The notes under the pieces were generated by a model. That model had not been told where the DNA came from. It saw only the letters and a program-made list of their open reading frames with translations, and ran no database searches. The translations under genes were made by a program, and so were the position numbers. This document shows, one piece after another, positions 42,629-51,292 of a stretch of 64,000 nt of DNA. Positions within the stretch are counted from its first letter, which is position 1, and the number at the start of each line of letters is the position of its first letter. The stretch covers positions 1 through 64,000 of the forward strand of contig JBMNUM010000002.1 of NCBI GenBank assembly GCA_050946275.1, written 5' to 3'. The stretch is from JBMNUM01 sp050946275 (lineage in GTDB: Bacteria > Actinomycetota > Coriobacteriia > Coriobacteriales > CADBOM01).

Positions 42629-43897
42629 TCAGTCCAGTCCGTTGTACGCCGGGTAGGCGCTCTCGCCGTGCTCAGCGACGTCGAGGCCGCCAGCCTCGGC
42701 CGCATGGGAGACGCGCAGGTCGCCATTGAACACCCTCTTCACGATGAAACCGAGGATGAAGCCCGCCACCACGACGAACACGAGCGTGACAACGATGCCG
42801 AGGAACTGGCTGATGAGCAGCGACGGGTCACCCGTGTAGAACAGGCCGCCGAAGTCCGTCCACGACAGCTCGGGCACGCAGAAGAGCCCGGTCAGCAGCC
42901 CGCCGACGATGCCGCCAATCGTGTGGCAGCCGAACGCGTCGAGCGCGTCGTCGTAGCCGATGCGTCTCTTGAGCGACGAGATGGCGAAGTAGCACACGGG
43001 CGACACGATGAGGCCCATGACGATGGCAGCCCACGGCTCGACGAAACCCGCGGCGGGCGTGATCGCCACGAGGCCGGCGACGAGTCCCGTGCAGGCGTCG
43101 ACGAGCGTCGGCTTGCCCTGGCGGACGCGCTCGACGAGCATCCAGGACGCGAGGCCCGCGCCCGAGGCGACGACCGTGTTGAGCATCGCGAGCCCGGCGA
43201 CGCCATCGGCCGCGAACTCCGAGCCCCCGTTGAAGCCGAACCAGCCGAACCACAGCAGCGTCGCGCCGAGCACCACGAACGGCACGTTGTGCGGGCGGTA
43301 GTTCATCATGCCGAAGCCCTGGCGCTTGCCGAGCAGGATGCAGAGCACGAGCCCCGTCGTTCCCGAGCTGATGTGGACGACGTCGCCGCCCGCGAAGTCG
43401 AGCGCACCGATCTTGTCGCCGATGAAGCTGCCGTCCCCGCCCCACACCATGTGCGCGAGCGGCGGGTAGACGAGGATCGCCCAGAGCGCGATGAACACGA
43501 CCACCGCGCCGAACTTCATGCGCCCGGCGACCGATCCCGTGATGATGGCGCAGGTGATGGCCGCGAATGCCATCTGGAACACGACGTCCACGATACCCGG
43601 GTACGTCGAGCTCGAGGCGACATCCTGCCCGTTGGCGACCTCCTGCGTCATGCCGCTGAGGCCGAGTTGGTCGAAGCCGCCGAAGAACGGGATCGAGCCA
43701 TCGCCGCCGTAGGCGAACGACCACCCACAGACGATCCACGTCAACGCGACGATGCCGATGACCGCCATCGGCATGATCATCGTGTTGATCACGTTCTTCC
43801 GGCGCGAAAGGCCCCCATAGAAAAACGCGATGCCCGGTGTCATCAGCAACACGAGCATCGCGCACACGATCATGAATCCTGTGGATCCACTATCCAT
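42629..43897 (-). CDS. amt: Ammonium transporter
   Basis: This 422-residue membrane channel of the Amt family has eleven or more hydrophobic segments. Family marks include FFYGGLSRRKNVINTMIM, the pore region GGDVVHISSGTTGLVL, WFGWFGFNGGSEF, and FGCHTIGGIVGGLLTG with the second pore His. It admits ammonium under nitrogen limitation and is the expected partner of the PII protein downstream. The start at 43897 was chosen because GGGAGGAG lies upstream; an ATG ten codons earlier has none. There is no cleavable signal peptide. Confidence 0.95.
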   Translation of the reverse strand: MDSGSTGFMIVCAMLVLLMTPGIAFFYGGLSRRKNVINTMIMPMAVIGIVALTWIVCGWSFAYGGDGSIPFFGGFDQLGLSGMTQEVANGQDVASSSTYPGIVDVVFQMAFAAITCAIITGSVAGRMKFGAVVVFIALWAILVYPPLAHMVWGGDGSFIGDKIGALDFAGGDVVHISSGTTGLVLCILLGKRQGFGMMNYRPHNVPFVVLGATLLWFGWFGFNGGSEFAADGVAGLAMLNTVVASGAGLASWMLVERVRQGKPTLVDACTGLVAGLVAITPAAGFVEPWAAIVMGLIVSPVCYFAISSLKRRIGYDDALDAFGCHTIGGIVGGLLTGLFCVPELSWTDFGGLFYTGDPSLLISQFLGIVVTLVFVVVAGFILGFIVKRVFNGDLRVSHAAEAGGLDVAEHGESAYPAYNGLD

Positions 43898-44143
43898 CGC
43901 AACCACGCTCCTCCCTATCCGCTGCATTCGGAGGAAACCACCGGTGACGTTCCGATAATCCCCTCCCCTAATAGGAATTTGCCGTAGTTGTGTTTCGGGA
44001 GAATTGCACCGATATTAACAGCATGTTAACCACGGGTAACGGATGTGGACGGCTCCGCCATGCGCGCGGGCCCGCGTCTAACGGACAGGCTATGTAGCGC
44101 GGAACAGCCCCATCCGCGCCGAAGGGCCGCATCAGCCCCGCCC

Positions 44144-44233
44144 GCCGCCGCGATCCCGCTTGCCGCCGCGATCCCGCCCGCCACTGCGATCCCGCTTGCC
44201 ACTGCGAGCCCGCCCGCCACTGCGATCCCGCTT
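44144..44233. repeat. 18-bp minisatellite, five units
   Basis: Five consecutive 18-bp units of the form GCCACTGCGATCCCGCTT alternate in the last three bases (CTT or CCC), and the first two have GCC for ACT. They run directly into the left arm of the three-arm element at 44234. The 658-bp gap 43898-44555 contains this array, that element and another array, and no gene that I can support. Confidence 0.9.
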
Positions 44234-44340
44234 GCCCACTTTTTTCGGAAAAGTACATCTCATCGATACTTTTCCGAACAAATGGGTCACGATTGGGCCG
44301 ATACGGGCCGAATGGCCATACTTTTCCGAACAAAGTGGGC
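44234..44340 (+). repeat. Three-arm (A-A'-A') intergenic palindromic element
   Basis: Arm A (44234-44255) opens GCCCACTTTTTTCGG. Arm A' (44267-44287) and arm A'' (44319-44340) both read TACTTTTCCGAACAAA followed by a GGG end. A pairs with A'' at 21 of 22 positions and with A' slightly less well, so two exclusive hairpins are possible. The spacer contains GGGCCGATACGGGCC. Confidence 0.85.
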
Positions 44341-44346
44341 GAGCGG

Positions 44347-44449
44347 CGGACGTCGGGGTCGCGGCGAGCACGGGGCGCGGCGGACATCGGGGTCGCGGCG
44401 AGCACGGGGCGCGGCGGACGCCGGGGTCGCGGCGAGCTGCAGGGCGCGG
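44347..44449. repeat. 34-bp minisatellite, three units
   Basis: Units begin at 44347, 44381 and 44415 with CGGACNTCGGGGTCGCGGCG or a close variant. The third ends slightly altered. The array starts seven bases after the three-arm element and is upstream of the ATP-grasp gene. Confidence 0.9.
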
Positions 44450-44555
44450 CGAGCGGACGGGGCGTTCGGCACGGGACGCTTCCGAGCACTCAAAATCCCA
44501 CCGAACGGGTATAGTTCGAGTAGCAAAAACGGAGCATGACCAGAATCGAGAAGAC

Positions 44556-45971
44556 GTGAACACCAACGACAGCTACATCCGCGAGTACCTGGGCATCATC
44601 GACGCGCTCGACGGCGACCTGCCCGGACGGCGCGCCGCGCAATCGTACATGGAGAACTCGACGGCCATCGTGCACGGCAAGCACGTCCCCTCGTCGTATG
44701 TCCCGCGTTTCTTCGGGCAGGAGACGTACGGCATATTCAAAGATGTGGCGGAGACGACACATGCGATCGTCGCGAAGATCATCACCCGCTACCGCGAGGA
44801 CCCCGCGTACCGCACGCTCTTCGACCTCGACGAACGCGTCGCGGAGCTGGTGCTCCTCCCTTGCGGCTATCCCGACGTGCTCCCCCTGGCGCGCATCGAT
44901 GTGTTCCTCGACGAGGACACGGGCGCCTGCGGCTTCTGCGAGCTCAACACCGACGGCTCGAGCGGGCTGAACGAGGACCGGGAGCAGAACCGAGCGCTCG
45001 CGGGCAGCCCGGCCCTGCGCGAGTTCGCGCGGCGCCACACGCTCGCGACGAGCGAGTTGTTCGAGAGCTGGGTCGACGAGTTCCTCGCCATCTACGGGCG
45101 CGCGGAGCAGCGCGTCGACGACCCCCGGATCGCAATCGTCGACTTCCTCGGCACCGGGGCGATCACCGCCGAGTTCCAGGAGTACTGCCGCCGCTTCAGC
45201 CGGCGTGGATACACCTGCTTCGTGGCCGATGTGCGCGATCTGCGCTTCGACGGCGCGGTCCTGCGCACCACGGACGGGAAGCGCATCGACGCCATCTTCC
45301 GCCGCTGCGTCACGCCCGACATCCTCGCCCACTGGGAGGAATCGCAGGCGCTCATCGAGGCGGTCCGCGCGCAGAAGGTCGTGCTCATCGGGAGCTTCGC
45401 GGGACACCTCGGCTATGACAAGCAGATCTTCGACGTGATGCACCATCCCCTGACGCTGGAATTCCTCACGGAACACGAACGCGAGCTGGTCGAGGCGTGC
45501 GTCCCGCAGACGAAGCGGCTGGACGCATCGTGCATCGACCTCGACGAGGTCCGGGCCGAGAAGGACCGCTGGATCATCAAGCCCCCGGACGGCTACGGGG
45601 CGCGGGATGTACACGCGGGCAACATGTACGCGCAGGAGGAGTGGGAAGCGCTCGTCTGCCGCCTCGCCAACGGGGCCGCGGGCGCGCCGTTCCTCGTGCA
45701 GCGCTACATCCAGCCATACAAGACGCCCTTCCTCATGCCAGACGGCGAGCTGCTCTCGAGAAGCGACGGCGAGATCGCGCGCACGACCGTCTCCATGAAC
45801 AACATGAGCGGCCTCTTCATCTTCAACGGAAGGTTCGCCGGCGTGTTCTCCCGCATGGGAGAGAAGCCCGTCATCAGCGAGGGTGCGGGCAGCCGTCACA
45901 GCGCGGGCACCATCTGGGTCGATTGCGAGCTCGACGGTACGATGCAATCCTGGGGAGAAGAACGGCGCTGA
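44556..45971 (+). CDS. Glutathionylspermidine-synthase-like ATP-grasp ligase
   Basis: This 471-residue protein resembles the circularly permuted ATP-grasp group that includes glutathionylspermidine synthase and its uncharacterised relatives. Visible motifs are FCELNTDGSSGLNEDREQNR, IAIVDFLGTGAITAEFQEY, the nucleotide-binding WIIKPPDGYGARDVHAG, and FLVQRYIQPYKTPFL near the C-terminus. Such enzymes form an amide bond with ATP. No amidase half is present and the substrates are unknown. The start is GTG at 44556; the frame is open back through the minisatellites, but those are not coding. A TATAGT box lies 49 bp upstream. Confidence 0.8.
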   Translation: MNTNDSYIREYLGIIDALDGDLPGRRAAQSYMENSTAIVHGKHVPSSYVPRFFGQETYGIFKDVAETTHAIVAKIITRYREDPAYRTLFDLDERVAELVLLPCGYPDVLPLARIDVFLDEDTGACGFCELNTDGSSGLNEDREQNRALAGSPALREFARRHTLATSELFESWVDEFLAIYGRAEQRVDDPRIAIVDFLGTGAITAEFQEYCRRFSRRGYTCFVADVRDLRFDGAVLRTTDGKRIDAIFRRCVTPDILAHWEESQALIEAVRAQKVVLIGSFAGHLGYDKQIFDVMHHPLTLEFLTEHERELVEACVPQTKRLDASCIDLDEVRAEKDRWIIKPPDGYGARDVHAGNMYAQEEWEALVCRLANGAAGAPFLVQRYIQPYKTPFLMPDGELLSRSDGEIARTTVSMNNMSGLFIFNGRFAGVFSRMGEKPVISEGAGSRHSAGTIWVDCELDGTMQSWGEERR

Positions 45972-46079
45972 GGTATAGGCGATTCCCATCCGGGGATTCG
46001 CACCACTCGAATGTCATGCAAATGACCGGACGAACTGCCATGGACGCGCACTTGGCGCGCTGTCACGCGGCGGGCAGGA

Positions 46080-46871
46080 TCAGCTGAGGTAGAGCTCGCA
46101 GAGGCGGGCGCGCTCGGTCTCCCCCAGGCCGAGGGCATCGGCGAGGTAGCGGTCGATGCCGCCGAACTCGCGCCCGATCGCATCGAACGCCGCATCGAGG
46201 AAGCGTTCGTCGGCCGACGAGAGCACGCGGATGCTGTCCGCGAGCCGCTCCTCGAGATGATAGGCGGCGAGCGTGTTGCGCACTCCCTCGCCGGCGTTGC
46301 CCATGTGCCCGTTCGAGGCGAGATAGTCTGCCATGATCGCATCGCGGTCCGCGCCGAGCGCCGCGAGCAGCAGGGCGGTCGCCACGCCCGCGCGGTCCTT
46401 GCCCGACGAGCAATGCCAGAGCACGGCACCGTCCCCGCGCGAGAGCAGCGCCTCGAAGAAGCGCCGGAATCCGCTCCTGCTCTCCTCGTCGAGCACCATC
46501 TTCGAGTACACGTCCATCAAGATGCGCTCGGGATGCTTCTTGACCGTGCGGATGAGCTTCCATGCGCCGCGCAGCTTGCCGCCCTCATGCGTGACGCCGA
46601 ACTGCGCGATGTCGAAGATGGGGATGCGAACGAGCTCGACGCCGGGCAACAGCCCGACACAATCGGGCTTGGCTGCGGCTTCGTCATCCGTGCGCATGTC
46701 GATCACGGTGCGGACGCCCAGCTCGTCGATGAGGGCGCGCGCGTCATCGACGGTCATCGCCGCAAGATGACCCGAACGGATGAGCCGCCCCACGGCCACG
46801 GAACCGCCTCCCGCGGCGGGAATCCCACCGAGGTCGCGTGCGTTGCTAATACCCTCGAACTCCAGAAACAC
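46080..46871 (-). CDS. Protein tyrosine/serine phosphatase (IphP/LipA-like)
   Basis: This 263-residue phosphatase carries the P-loop WHCSSGKDRAGVATALLL, with the catalytic Cys and Arg of HCX5R. It opens with the family-specific ISNARDLGGIPAAGGG and has IDMRTDDEAAAKPD for the general-acid region. It removes phosphate from tyrosine, serine or possibly phosphoinositide substrates. The gene stands alone on the minus strand, convergent with the ATP-grasp gene. A perfect 25-bp palindrome lies 21 bp upstream of its start. Confidence 0.92.
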   Translation of the reverse strand: MFLEFEGISNARDLGGIPAAGGGSVAVGRLIRSGHLAAMTVDDARALIDELGVRTVIDMRTDDEAAAKPDCVGLLPGVELVRIPIFDIAQFGVTHEGGKLRGAWKLIRTVKKHPERILMDVYSKMVLDEESRSGFRRFFEALLSRGDGAVLWHCSSGKDRAGVATALLLAALGADRDAIMADYLASNGHMGNAGEGVRNTLAAYHLEERLADSIRVLSSADERFLDAAFDAIGREFGGIDRYLADALGLGETERARLCELYLS

Positions 46872-46891
46872 GGCTCTCCCTCACCGACGCT

Positions 46892-46916
46892 GGAACGCTC
46901 CCCCGGGGAGCGTTCC
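46892..46916. repeat. Perfect 25-bp palindrome, copy 3 (upstream of phosphatase gene)
   Basis: It is identical to copy 1 (GGAACGCTCCCC, C, GGGGAGCGTTCC). It lies in the 5' leader of the phosphatase gene, as the other two copies lie in the leaders of pheA and dtd. Confidence 0.95.
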
Positions 46917-46991
46917 ACTTGCTGCACATTCTACCCGGTTTGGATGTCGTTGGATGTGACCGATAAGATACATGGGTGACTTATAGTCAAC

Positions 46992-47324
46992 ATGCTTGAA
47001 GGTGGGGGCAAGCATGATGATTCCATGATCCATGACGAGGGCATCCTAAGGACCCGCGAGCAGTTCGGCGCACGCGTCCGCGTTGAGCGCAAGCGTCAGG
47101 GCCTCTCGCAAGCACGCCTCGGCCTCATGATCGGCATGGATCGCACGTACATCTCGGGCGTCGAGCACGGCAAGCGCAACATCTCGTTCGACAACATCGT
47201 GAAAATCGCCCAAGGTCTCGACGTCTCGCTCGCCAAGCTGATGGACGGCGTCGGAGCACCTCCCTCGCACTCCGAGATCACCTACTTCCACGGAAGCATC
47301 GCCCCGAAAGACGGACTTCGCTAG
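46992..47324 (+). CDS. XRE family helix-turn-helix regulator
   Basis: This small cytoplasmic DNA-binding protein has a Cro/C1-type helix-turn-helix at about residues 25-82: FGARVRVERKRQGLSQARLG, then MDRTYISGVEHGKRNISFDN and IVKIAQGLDVSLAKLMDG. Length is 110 residues from 46992, or 99 from the in-frame ATG at 47025; neither start has a clear ribosome binding site. Proteins like this are often stand-alone regulators or immunity-type repressors. Its targets are unknown; it is divergent from the phosphatase gene and convergent with a HAD gene. Confidence 0.9.
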   Translation: MLEGGGKHDDSMIHDEGILRTREQFGARVRVERKRQGLSQARLGLMIGMDRTYISGVEHGKRNISFDNIVKIAQGLDVSLAKLMDGVGAPPSHSEITYFHGSIAPKDGLR

Positions 47325-47339
47325 CAGTTGGCACGAACG

Positions 47340-47999
47340 CTACGCGAGCAGCTCCTCGAACGAGCGGATCGCCACATCCGCATGCCTGCTCAGCTCCTCG
47401 AAGGAACCCGTGGAGTCGCCATCGTAGGCGCCGATCGTGCGCAGTCCCGCGGCGCGCATCGCCTTCACGGCGTACAGCGAGTCGTCCGCACCCCACGTCG
47501 TGGCGACCTCGGAGCCCATGCGCTCGCACGCGAGATGGTAGATGCCGGGATCCTGCTTGGACATCCCCGCCGCATCGGTTGAGATAATAGCCGCGAACAA
47601 GTCCGTCATCCCGCAGCGGTCGAAGCCGGCGAACAGGTAGCGGTCGGGGCTCGACGAGACCACCGAGCACGGCACGCCTCGCTCCACCATCAGCTCGACG
47701 AACGCCCGCACGCCGGGCAGCGGCTCCACCTGCGTCGCATAGAAGTCCTGCAGGCGCGCGTCAACCTCGCGGATAACCCACTCGGGACTATCGCCCAGGC
47801 CGTACTTCTCGTGCAGCAGCACGCCCGCCTCGTTCATGGGGAGGGAGCGGATGACCTCGAGCTCCGGCATCGTCAGGTCGCGGCCGATCGACTCGATCTG
47901 CCAGCGCTCGACCTCGTCCCACGCGCGCATGGAATCGAGCAGCGTCCCATCGCAATCGAACACGAAACCGCTGGCATCATCGAACAACTCGAGCATCAA
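47340..47999 (-). CDS. HAD-superfamily hydrolase, subfamily IA
   Basis: This 219-residue cytoplasmic phosphatase has motif I FDCDGTLLDSMRAWDEV with the nucleophile Asp, a helical cap (about 25-95), motif II CSVVSSSPDRYL and the motif IV region WGADDSLYAVKAMRAAGL. The beta-phosphoglucomutase/phosphatase branch fits best; the substrate is not apparent. The start at 47999 (or the adjacent ATG at 47996) has GAGGAG upstream. It ends 15 bp from the end of the convergent XRE gene. Confidence 0.9.
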   Translation of the reverse strand: MMLELFDDASGFVFDCDGTLLDSMRAWDEVERWQIESIGRDLTMPELEVIRSLPMNEAGVLLHEKYGLGDSPEWVIREVDARLQDFYATQVEPLPGVRAFVELMVERGVPCSVVSSSPDRYLFAGFDRCGMTDLFAAIISTDAAGMSKQDPGIYHLACERMGSEVATTWGADDSLYAVKAMRAAGLRTIGAYDGDSTGSFEELSRHADVAIRSFEELLA

Positions 48000-48073
48000 A
48001 CTCTCCTCACCATCCTCCGGACCGGATGATTATAACCGGAAATTAGGGTAACCTAACAATCAAGACGGCACCC

Positions 48074-48102
48074 CGTGCCAAATGGACAGGCCATTTGACA
48101 CG
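48074..48102. repeat. GTGTCAAATGGACAGG-family palindrome
   Basis: CGTGCCAAATG and CATTTGACACG pair around GACAGGC. It lies between the divergent HAD and HD-isochorismatase genes. Confidence 0.7.
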
Positions 48103-48136
48103 CAAGTCGCCCGGTCATATCCGTGACAGTTAAGGG

Positions 48137-49285
48137 ATGAACATGCTCGAGAACATCGCCGACCTCGCACCCACGCCGGCACAACGCGACGCGTGCCTCA
48201 GGTGGTTCGCCTTCATGGAAAACGACGTGGACTTCTGGCCCTTCGGCGGCCTCATCCACCAGAAGCGCCATTGGTCGCGCGTTCTCGTGCTCGCGCTCAA
48301 GATCGCCGAGCACATGGGCCTCTCCGAGGCCGACATCGATGCGCTCGCCATGGCGGCGAGCTTCCACGACACGCGGCGCAAGGACACGTGGCGCGACATC
48401 GAGCACGGCGACCGCGCGGCCGAGTACTACCGCACCTACTGCGACGAGCATGGGCTGTCCTTCGATCCGCGCGCGTATCTCGCAGTCAAATGGCATGTCC
48501 GGCACGACGAGGAGGGTGTGGCCGCCGTCGCGGAATGGGACCGCACCCATCCGATGCACGACGATTGGAGCATCGATGCCACGACGCTCCTCAAGATCTT
48601 CAAGGACGCCGATGGACTGGACCGCCTGCGCCTGAGCGACGAGGCGCTCAACACGCGGTTCCTGCGCATGCCGCATTCCCACGAGCTGCCCTCGTTCTCG
48701 AACGACCTGCTGCGCCTGAGCCGCGACCTCGGCGCATGGCCGTCCGATGAACCGGAGCCACGCCGCTATCTGGTCGTCGTCGACGTGCAGAACGACTTCG
48801 TCGATGGGGCGCTGGGGACTCCCGAGGCCCGGGAGGCGCTTCCCCACATGGTCGAGAAGGTGAGGAACTTCGACGGCACGGTCCTCTTCACGAAGGACAC
48901 GCACACGAGGCACTACCTGCAGACGCAGGAGGAGCAGAACCTGCCCGTCGAGCACTGCATCTGCGGAACGCCGGGTTGGGAGCTCGTGCCCGAGCTCGAG
49001 GAATACCGCCGTAAGCACAACTCCCCGACGTATCTCAAGGGATCGTTCGGCTCGCCCGACCTCGCGCAGGACCTCGAGGCGTCCCATGCGCGCGGCAACA
49101 TCGAATCGGTGGAGTTCATCGGCCTGTGCACCGACATCTGCGTCATCAGCAACGCGCTGCTCGTGAGGTCGTGGACGCCCTGGCTACCCGTCAGCGTCGA
49201 CGCGAGCTGCTGCGCGGGCGTGACGCCCGAGAAGCACCTCGCCGCCCTCGAGACGATGCGCAGCTGCCAGATCGACGTGCGCTAG
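48137..49285 (+). CDS. HD-domain phosphohydrolase fused to an isochorismatase-like cysteine hydrolase
   Basis: This 382-residue protein joins two enzymes. Residues 1-~205 form an HD-type phosphohydrolase: an upstream His in HQKRHWSRVL, the metal pair AASFHDTRRKD and the distal Asp in FKDADGLDRLRL. Residues ~210-382 form an isochorismatase/nicotinamidase-like domain: VVVDVQNDF with the catalytic Asp, a Lys in TYLKGSFGS, and the nucleophile Cys in GLCTDICVISNALLV. The second half probably deamidates nicotinamide or a related amide; the first half may cleave a nucleotide precursor, giving a two-step salvage enzyme. The start may be ATG 48143, which has AAGGG at better spacing. Confidence 0.85.
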   Translation: MNMLENIADLAPTPAQRDACLRWFAFMENDVDFWPFGGLIHQKRHWSRVLVLALKIAEHMGLSEADIDALAMAASFHDTRRKDTWRDIEHGDRAAEYYRTYCDEHGLSFDPRAYLAVKWHVRHDEEGVAAVAEWDRTHPMHDDWSIDATTLLKIFKDADGLDRLRLSDEALNTRFLRMPHSHELPSFSNDLLRLSRDLGAWPSDEPEPRRYLVVVDVQNDFVDGALGTPEAREALPHMVEKVRNFDGTVLFTKDTHTRHYLQTQEEQNLPVEHCICGTPGWELVPELEEYRRKHNSPTYLKGSFGSPDLAQDLEASHARGNIESVEFIGLCTDICVISNALLVRSWTPWLPVSVDASCCAGVTPEKHLAALETMRSCQIDVR

Positions 49286-49344
49286 AGCGCGGGCGTGACG
49301 CTTTCGACCCGGTCGAATCCGTCCCACTCCCCCTGCTTTGCGGG

Positions 49345-50112
49345 TTACATCTCGAAGAAGTCGCGATAGAGCTGCGTGACGGCTGGATCGGGGGCGCTGC
49401 TGGCGAACTCGACGGTGCCCTCCTGAGAATCGGGGGCGAGCAGGCCCTCGGCATCGAGGCGACGACGCAGCTGGCGGGCCGTTCCCGCACCGCTGTCGTA
49501 GAGCGGCGCGTCGCCGAGCGCACGAGCGATGGCCTCACTGGCGAACGGATAGTGGGTGCAGCCGAGCACGACGCCGTCGACCTGGCCGCGATACTCCCCC
49601 ACAAGATCGCCGAGCAGCGCCTCCATCTCCGGGCCGTCGACCACGCCGCGTTCGATGAGGTCGGCGAGGCCGGGGCACGGCACCGCGATGATCTCCGACT
49701 GGCTGCTGAGCTCCTCGGCGAGGCGATGGAACTTGTCGAGCTCGATGGTCACATCGGTCGCCATGACGAGGATGCGCTCGTGATGGTCGGCGATCACGGC
49801 CGGGCGAAGCGCGGGCTCGACGCCCACGATCACCTCGTCGGGATAGCGCTCGCGCAGCGTCTGGGCCGCAACGCTCGTCGCCGTGTTGCAGGCGATGACG
49901 ATCGCCTTGGCATCCTCGGCGAGCATCCGCTCGGCGATATCGCAGGTGAGGCGCAGGATCTCCTCGACCGGCTTGCCCCCGTAGGGCGCGTTCGCCGAGT
50001 CGCCGAAGTAGCGGAAGCGCTCATGCGGGAGCTCGCGCACCAGATCGCGCAGCACGCTGATGCCGCCGATGCCGGAGTCGAACACCCCGATATGTCCACA
50101 CGCATGAGCCAA
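49345..50112 (-). CDS. murI: Glutamate racemase
   Basis: This 255-residue cofactor-free racemase makes D-glutamate for peptidoglycan. The two catalytic cysteines are in IACNTATSVA and VLGCTHYPFA. The N-terminal substrate loop HIGVFDSGIGGISVLRDL and YFGDSANAPYGGKP are typical. Length matches the family. The start at 50112 is at the expected first residues. It is a single gene, convergent with the HD-isochorismatase gene. Confidence 0.96.
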   Translation of the reverse strand: MAHACGHIGVFDSGIGGISVLRDLVRELPHERFRYFGDSANAPYGGKPVEEILRLTCDIAERMLAEDAKAIVIACNTATSVAAQTLRERYPDEVIVGVEPALRPAVIADHHERILVMATDVTIELDKFHRLAEELSSQSEIIAVPCPGLADLIERGVVDGPEMEALLGDLVGEYRGQVDGVVLGCTHYPFASEAIARALGDAPLYDSGAGTARQLRRRLDAEGLLAPDSQEGTVEFASSAPDPAVTQLYRDFFEM

Positions 50113-50169
50113 GCGAGACCCCGTCCGCCGTCCGATTGCAACGTATCAAGTATACGCCGACGGCGGCAA

Positions 50170-50206
50170 AGTGGGACCTGGGGGAGTTTGCCCCCCTCAT
50201 CCCATT
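50170..50206. repeat. GTGGGAC-type intergenic palindrome
   Basis: AGTGGGA and TCCCATT form the outer arms, with CTGGGGG and CCCCCCT inside. It is related to 29585-29623 and lies between the DUF4190-like gene and murI. Confidence 0.6.
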
Positions 50207-50255
50207 CCGGAACGCCCTCCACGACCGGGCTGCAACGGAATCGGAGAAAGGTCGC

Positions 50256-50543
50256 TTACAGCATCGACATCCCGACGACGACGGTTACCACCACCGCGAT
50301 AATCGCCAGTGCAATGGACGCGATGCCGCAGGCCAGGCCTCCCTTCGCGGGTCCGGTCTTGAGCCCGTTCTTATTCCCATGGGAGATGCCGACTCCTGAG
50401 AGGACGGTGCCGATGATGCCGAGGATAAGCCCGACCGCAGGGCTGATGGCCAAGGTGAAGATAAGGCCGATGATGCCGACGACCAAACCGCCCGTTCCAA
50501 GTCCGTTGGGCTTCTGCCCCTGCTCCGTCTGCTGGTCGGTCAT
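50256..50543 (-). CDS. Small two-helix membrane protein, DUF4190-like
   Basis: This 95-residue protein has a polar N-terminus (MTDQQTEQGQKPNG) and two or three hydrophobic stretches: GGLVVGIIGLIFTLAISPAV with LILGIIGTVLSGVG, and IASIALAIIAVVVTVVV. A short hydrophilic turn (SHGNKNGLKTGPAKGG) separates them. This layout matches DUF4190 proteins, which have no known function. The start at 50543 has AAGGAGG upstream; an earlier ATG does not. Confidence 0.8.
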   Translation of the reverse strand: MTDQQTEQGQKPNGLGTGGLVVGIIGLIFTLAISPAVGLILGIIGTVLSGVGISHGNKNGLKTGPAKGGLACGIASIALAIIAVVVTVVVGMSML

Positions 50544-50687
50544 GGTCTGCCTCCTTCTGTCGAGATGCCTGTGTTCATGGAAGGCGTACGACCTGTGTTT
50601 CCGGGGCATTGGGCAATCGGGTGCTCGCGAAGTTCATCTTGCATCTGCAGAAAACCCGATGTGTCCAACCCCGCCGGCTTGTTCGCC

Positions 50688-50699
50688 TATAATCGGGGC
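50688..50699 (+). promoter_or_regulatory. Promoter -10 abutting a start codon (candidate leaderless transcript)
   Basis: TATAAT at 50688-50693 is only six bases upstream of the barnase-like gene's ATG at 50700. RNA would begin at or next to the start codon. The -35 region is weak and overlaps a degraded copy of the CCCGCCTTGTTT palindrome family. Confidence 0.55.
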
Positions 50700-51284
50700 A
50701 TGACGAAACTCGCCCGCATACGACGGATCGGAACGCTGCTCGCGATGTGCCTCATGGCCGTCGCGGTCGTGTTCGCCGTGGGCTGCGGGCAGAAGGCGGC
50801 ACCCGACGACTCTGGAACGAGCGCGCCAGCTGGTCAGGAGCAGGCTGCGGACCAGGGCACCGAACCGGGGAACGGGGCGCAGGCAGACGACCCAGGCGGC
50901 GGCTCGGGTTCCAGCTCGCCGAATGCACAGGCGGCCGCCTCCATCGATGAGGATGGCAGCTACACCTCGAAGGAAGACGTCGCCCTCTACATCCACACAT
51001 ATGGGCATCTACCGGGCAACTTCATCTCCAAGAGCAAGGCGAAGAAGGCCGGATGGGTCGCCAAGCAGGGCAACCTCGACGAGGTGTGCCCGGGTATGAG
51101 CATGGGCGGCAGCCAGTTCTACAACGACGAGGGGCAGCTGCCCGACAAGAACGGCCGTACCTGGACTGAATGCGACATCAACTACCACGGGGGCTACCGC
51201 GGCGAGGAGCGCATCGTGTTCTCCAACGACGGCCTCATCTTCTACACGGACGACCACTATCAGACCTTCGAGCAACTGTACTGA
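50700..51284 (+). CDS. Lipoprotein barnase-type ribonuclease
   Basis: This 194-residue protein has a lipoprotein signal peptide ending in AVGC (Cys about residue 29), then a low-complexity Gly/Ser/Ala/Gln-rich spacer (about 32-82), then a full barnase-like domain (about 88-194). That domain aligns with barnase from LYIHTYGHLPGNFISKSKA to HYQTFEQLY. The catalytic residues are kept: Glu157 (barnase Glu73, in TECDINY), Arg167 and Arg171 (Arg83, Arg87) and His186 (His102). It should cleave RNA and be tethered outside the cell membrane by the spacer. Its inhibitor gene follows eight bases after the stop codon. The start sits six bases from a TATAAT box. Confidence 0.9.
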   Translation: MTKLARIRRIGTLLAMCLMAVAVVFAVGCGQKAAPDDSGTSAPAGQEQAADQGTEPGNGAQADDPGGGSGSSSPNAQAAASIDEDGSYTSKEDVALYIHTYGHLPGNFISKSKAKKAGWVAKQGNLDEVCPGMSMGGSQFYNDEGQLPDKNGRTWTECDINYHGGYRGEERIVFSNDGLIFYTDDHYQTFEQLY

Positions 51285-51292
51285 GGTGCGCG

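Noticed and set aside
44160..44555. N-terminal extension of the ATP-grasp protein through the repeats
   Set aside because: It would translate the minisatellites and the palindromic element. The GTG at 44556 matches the start of the family domain.
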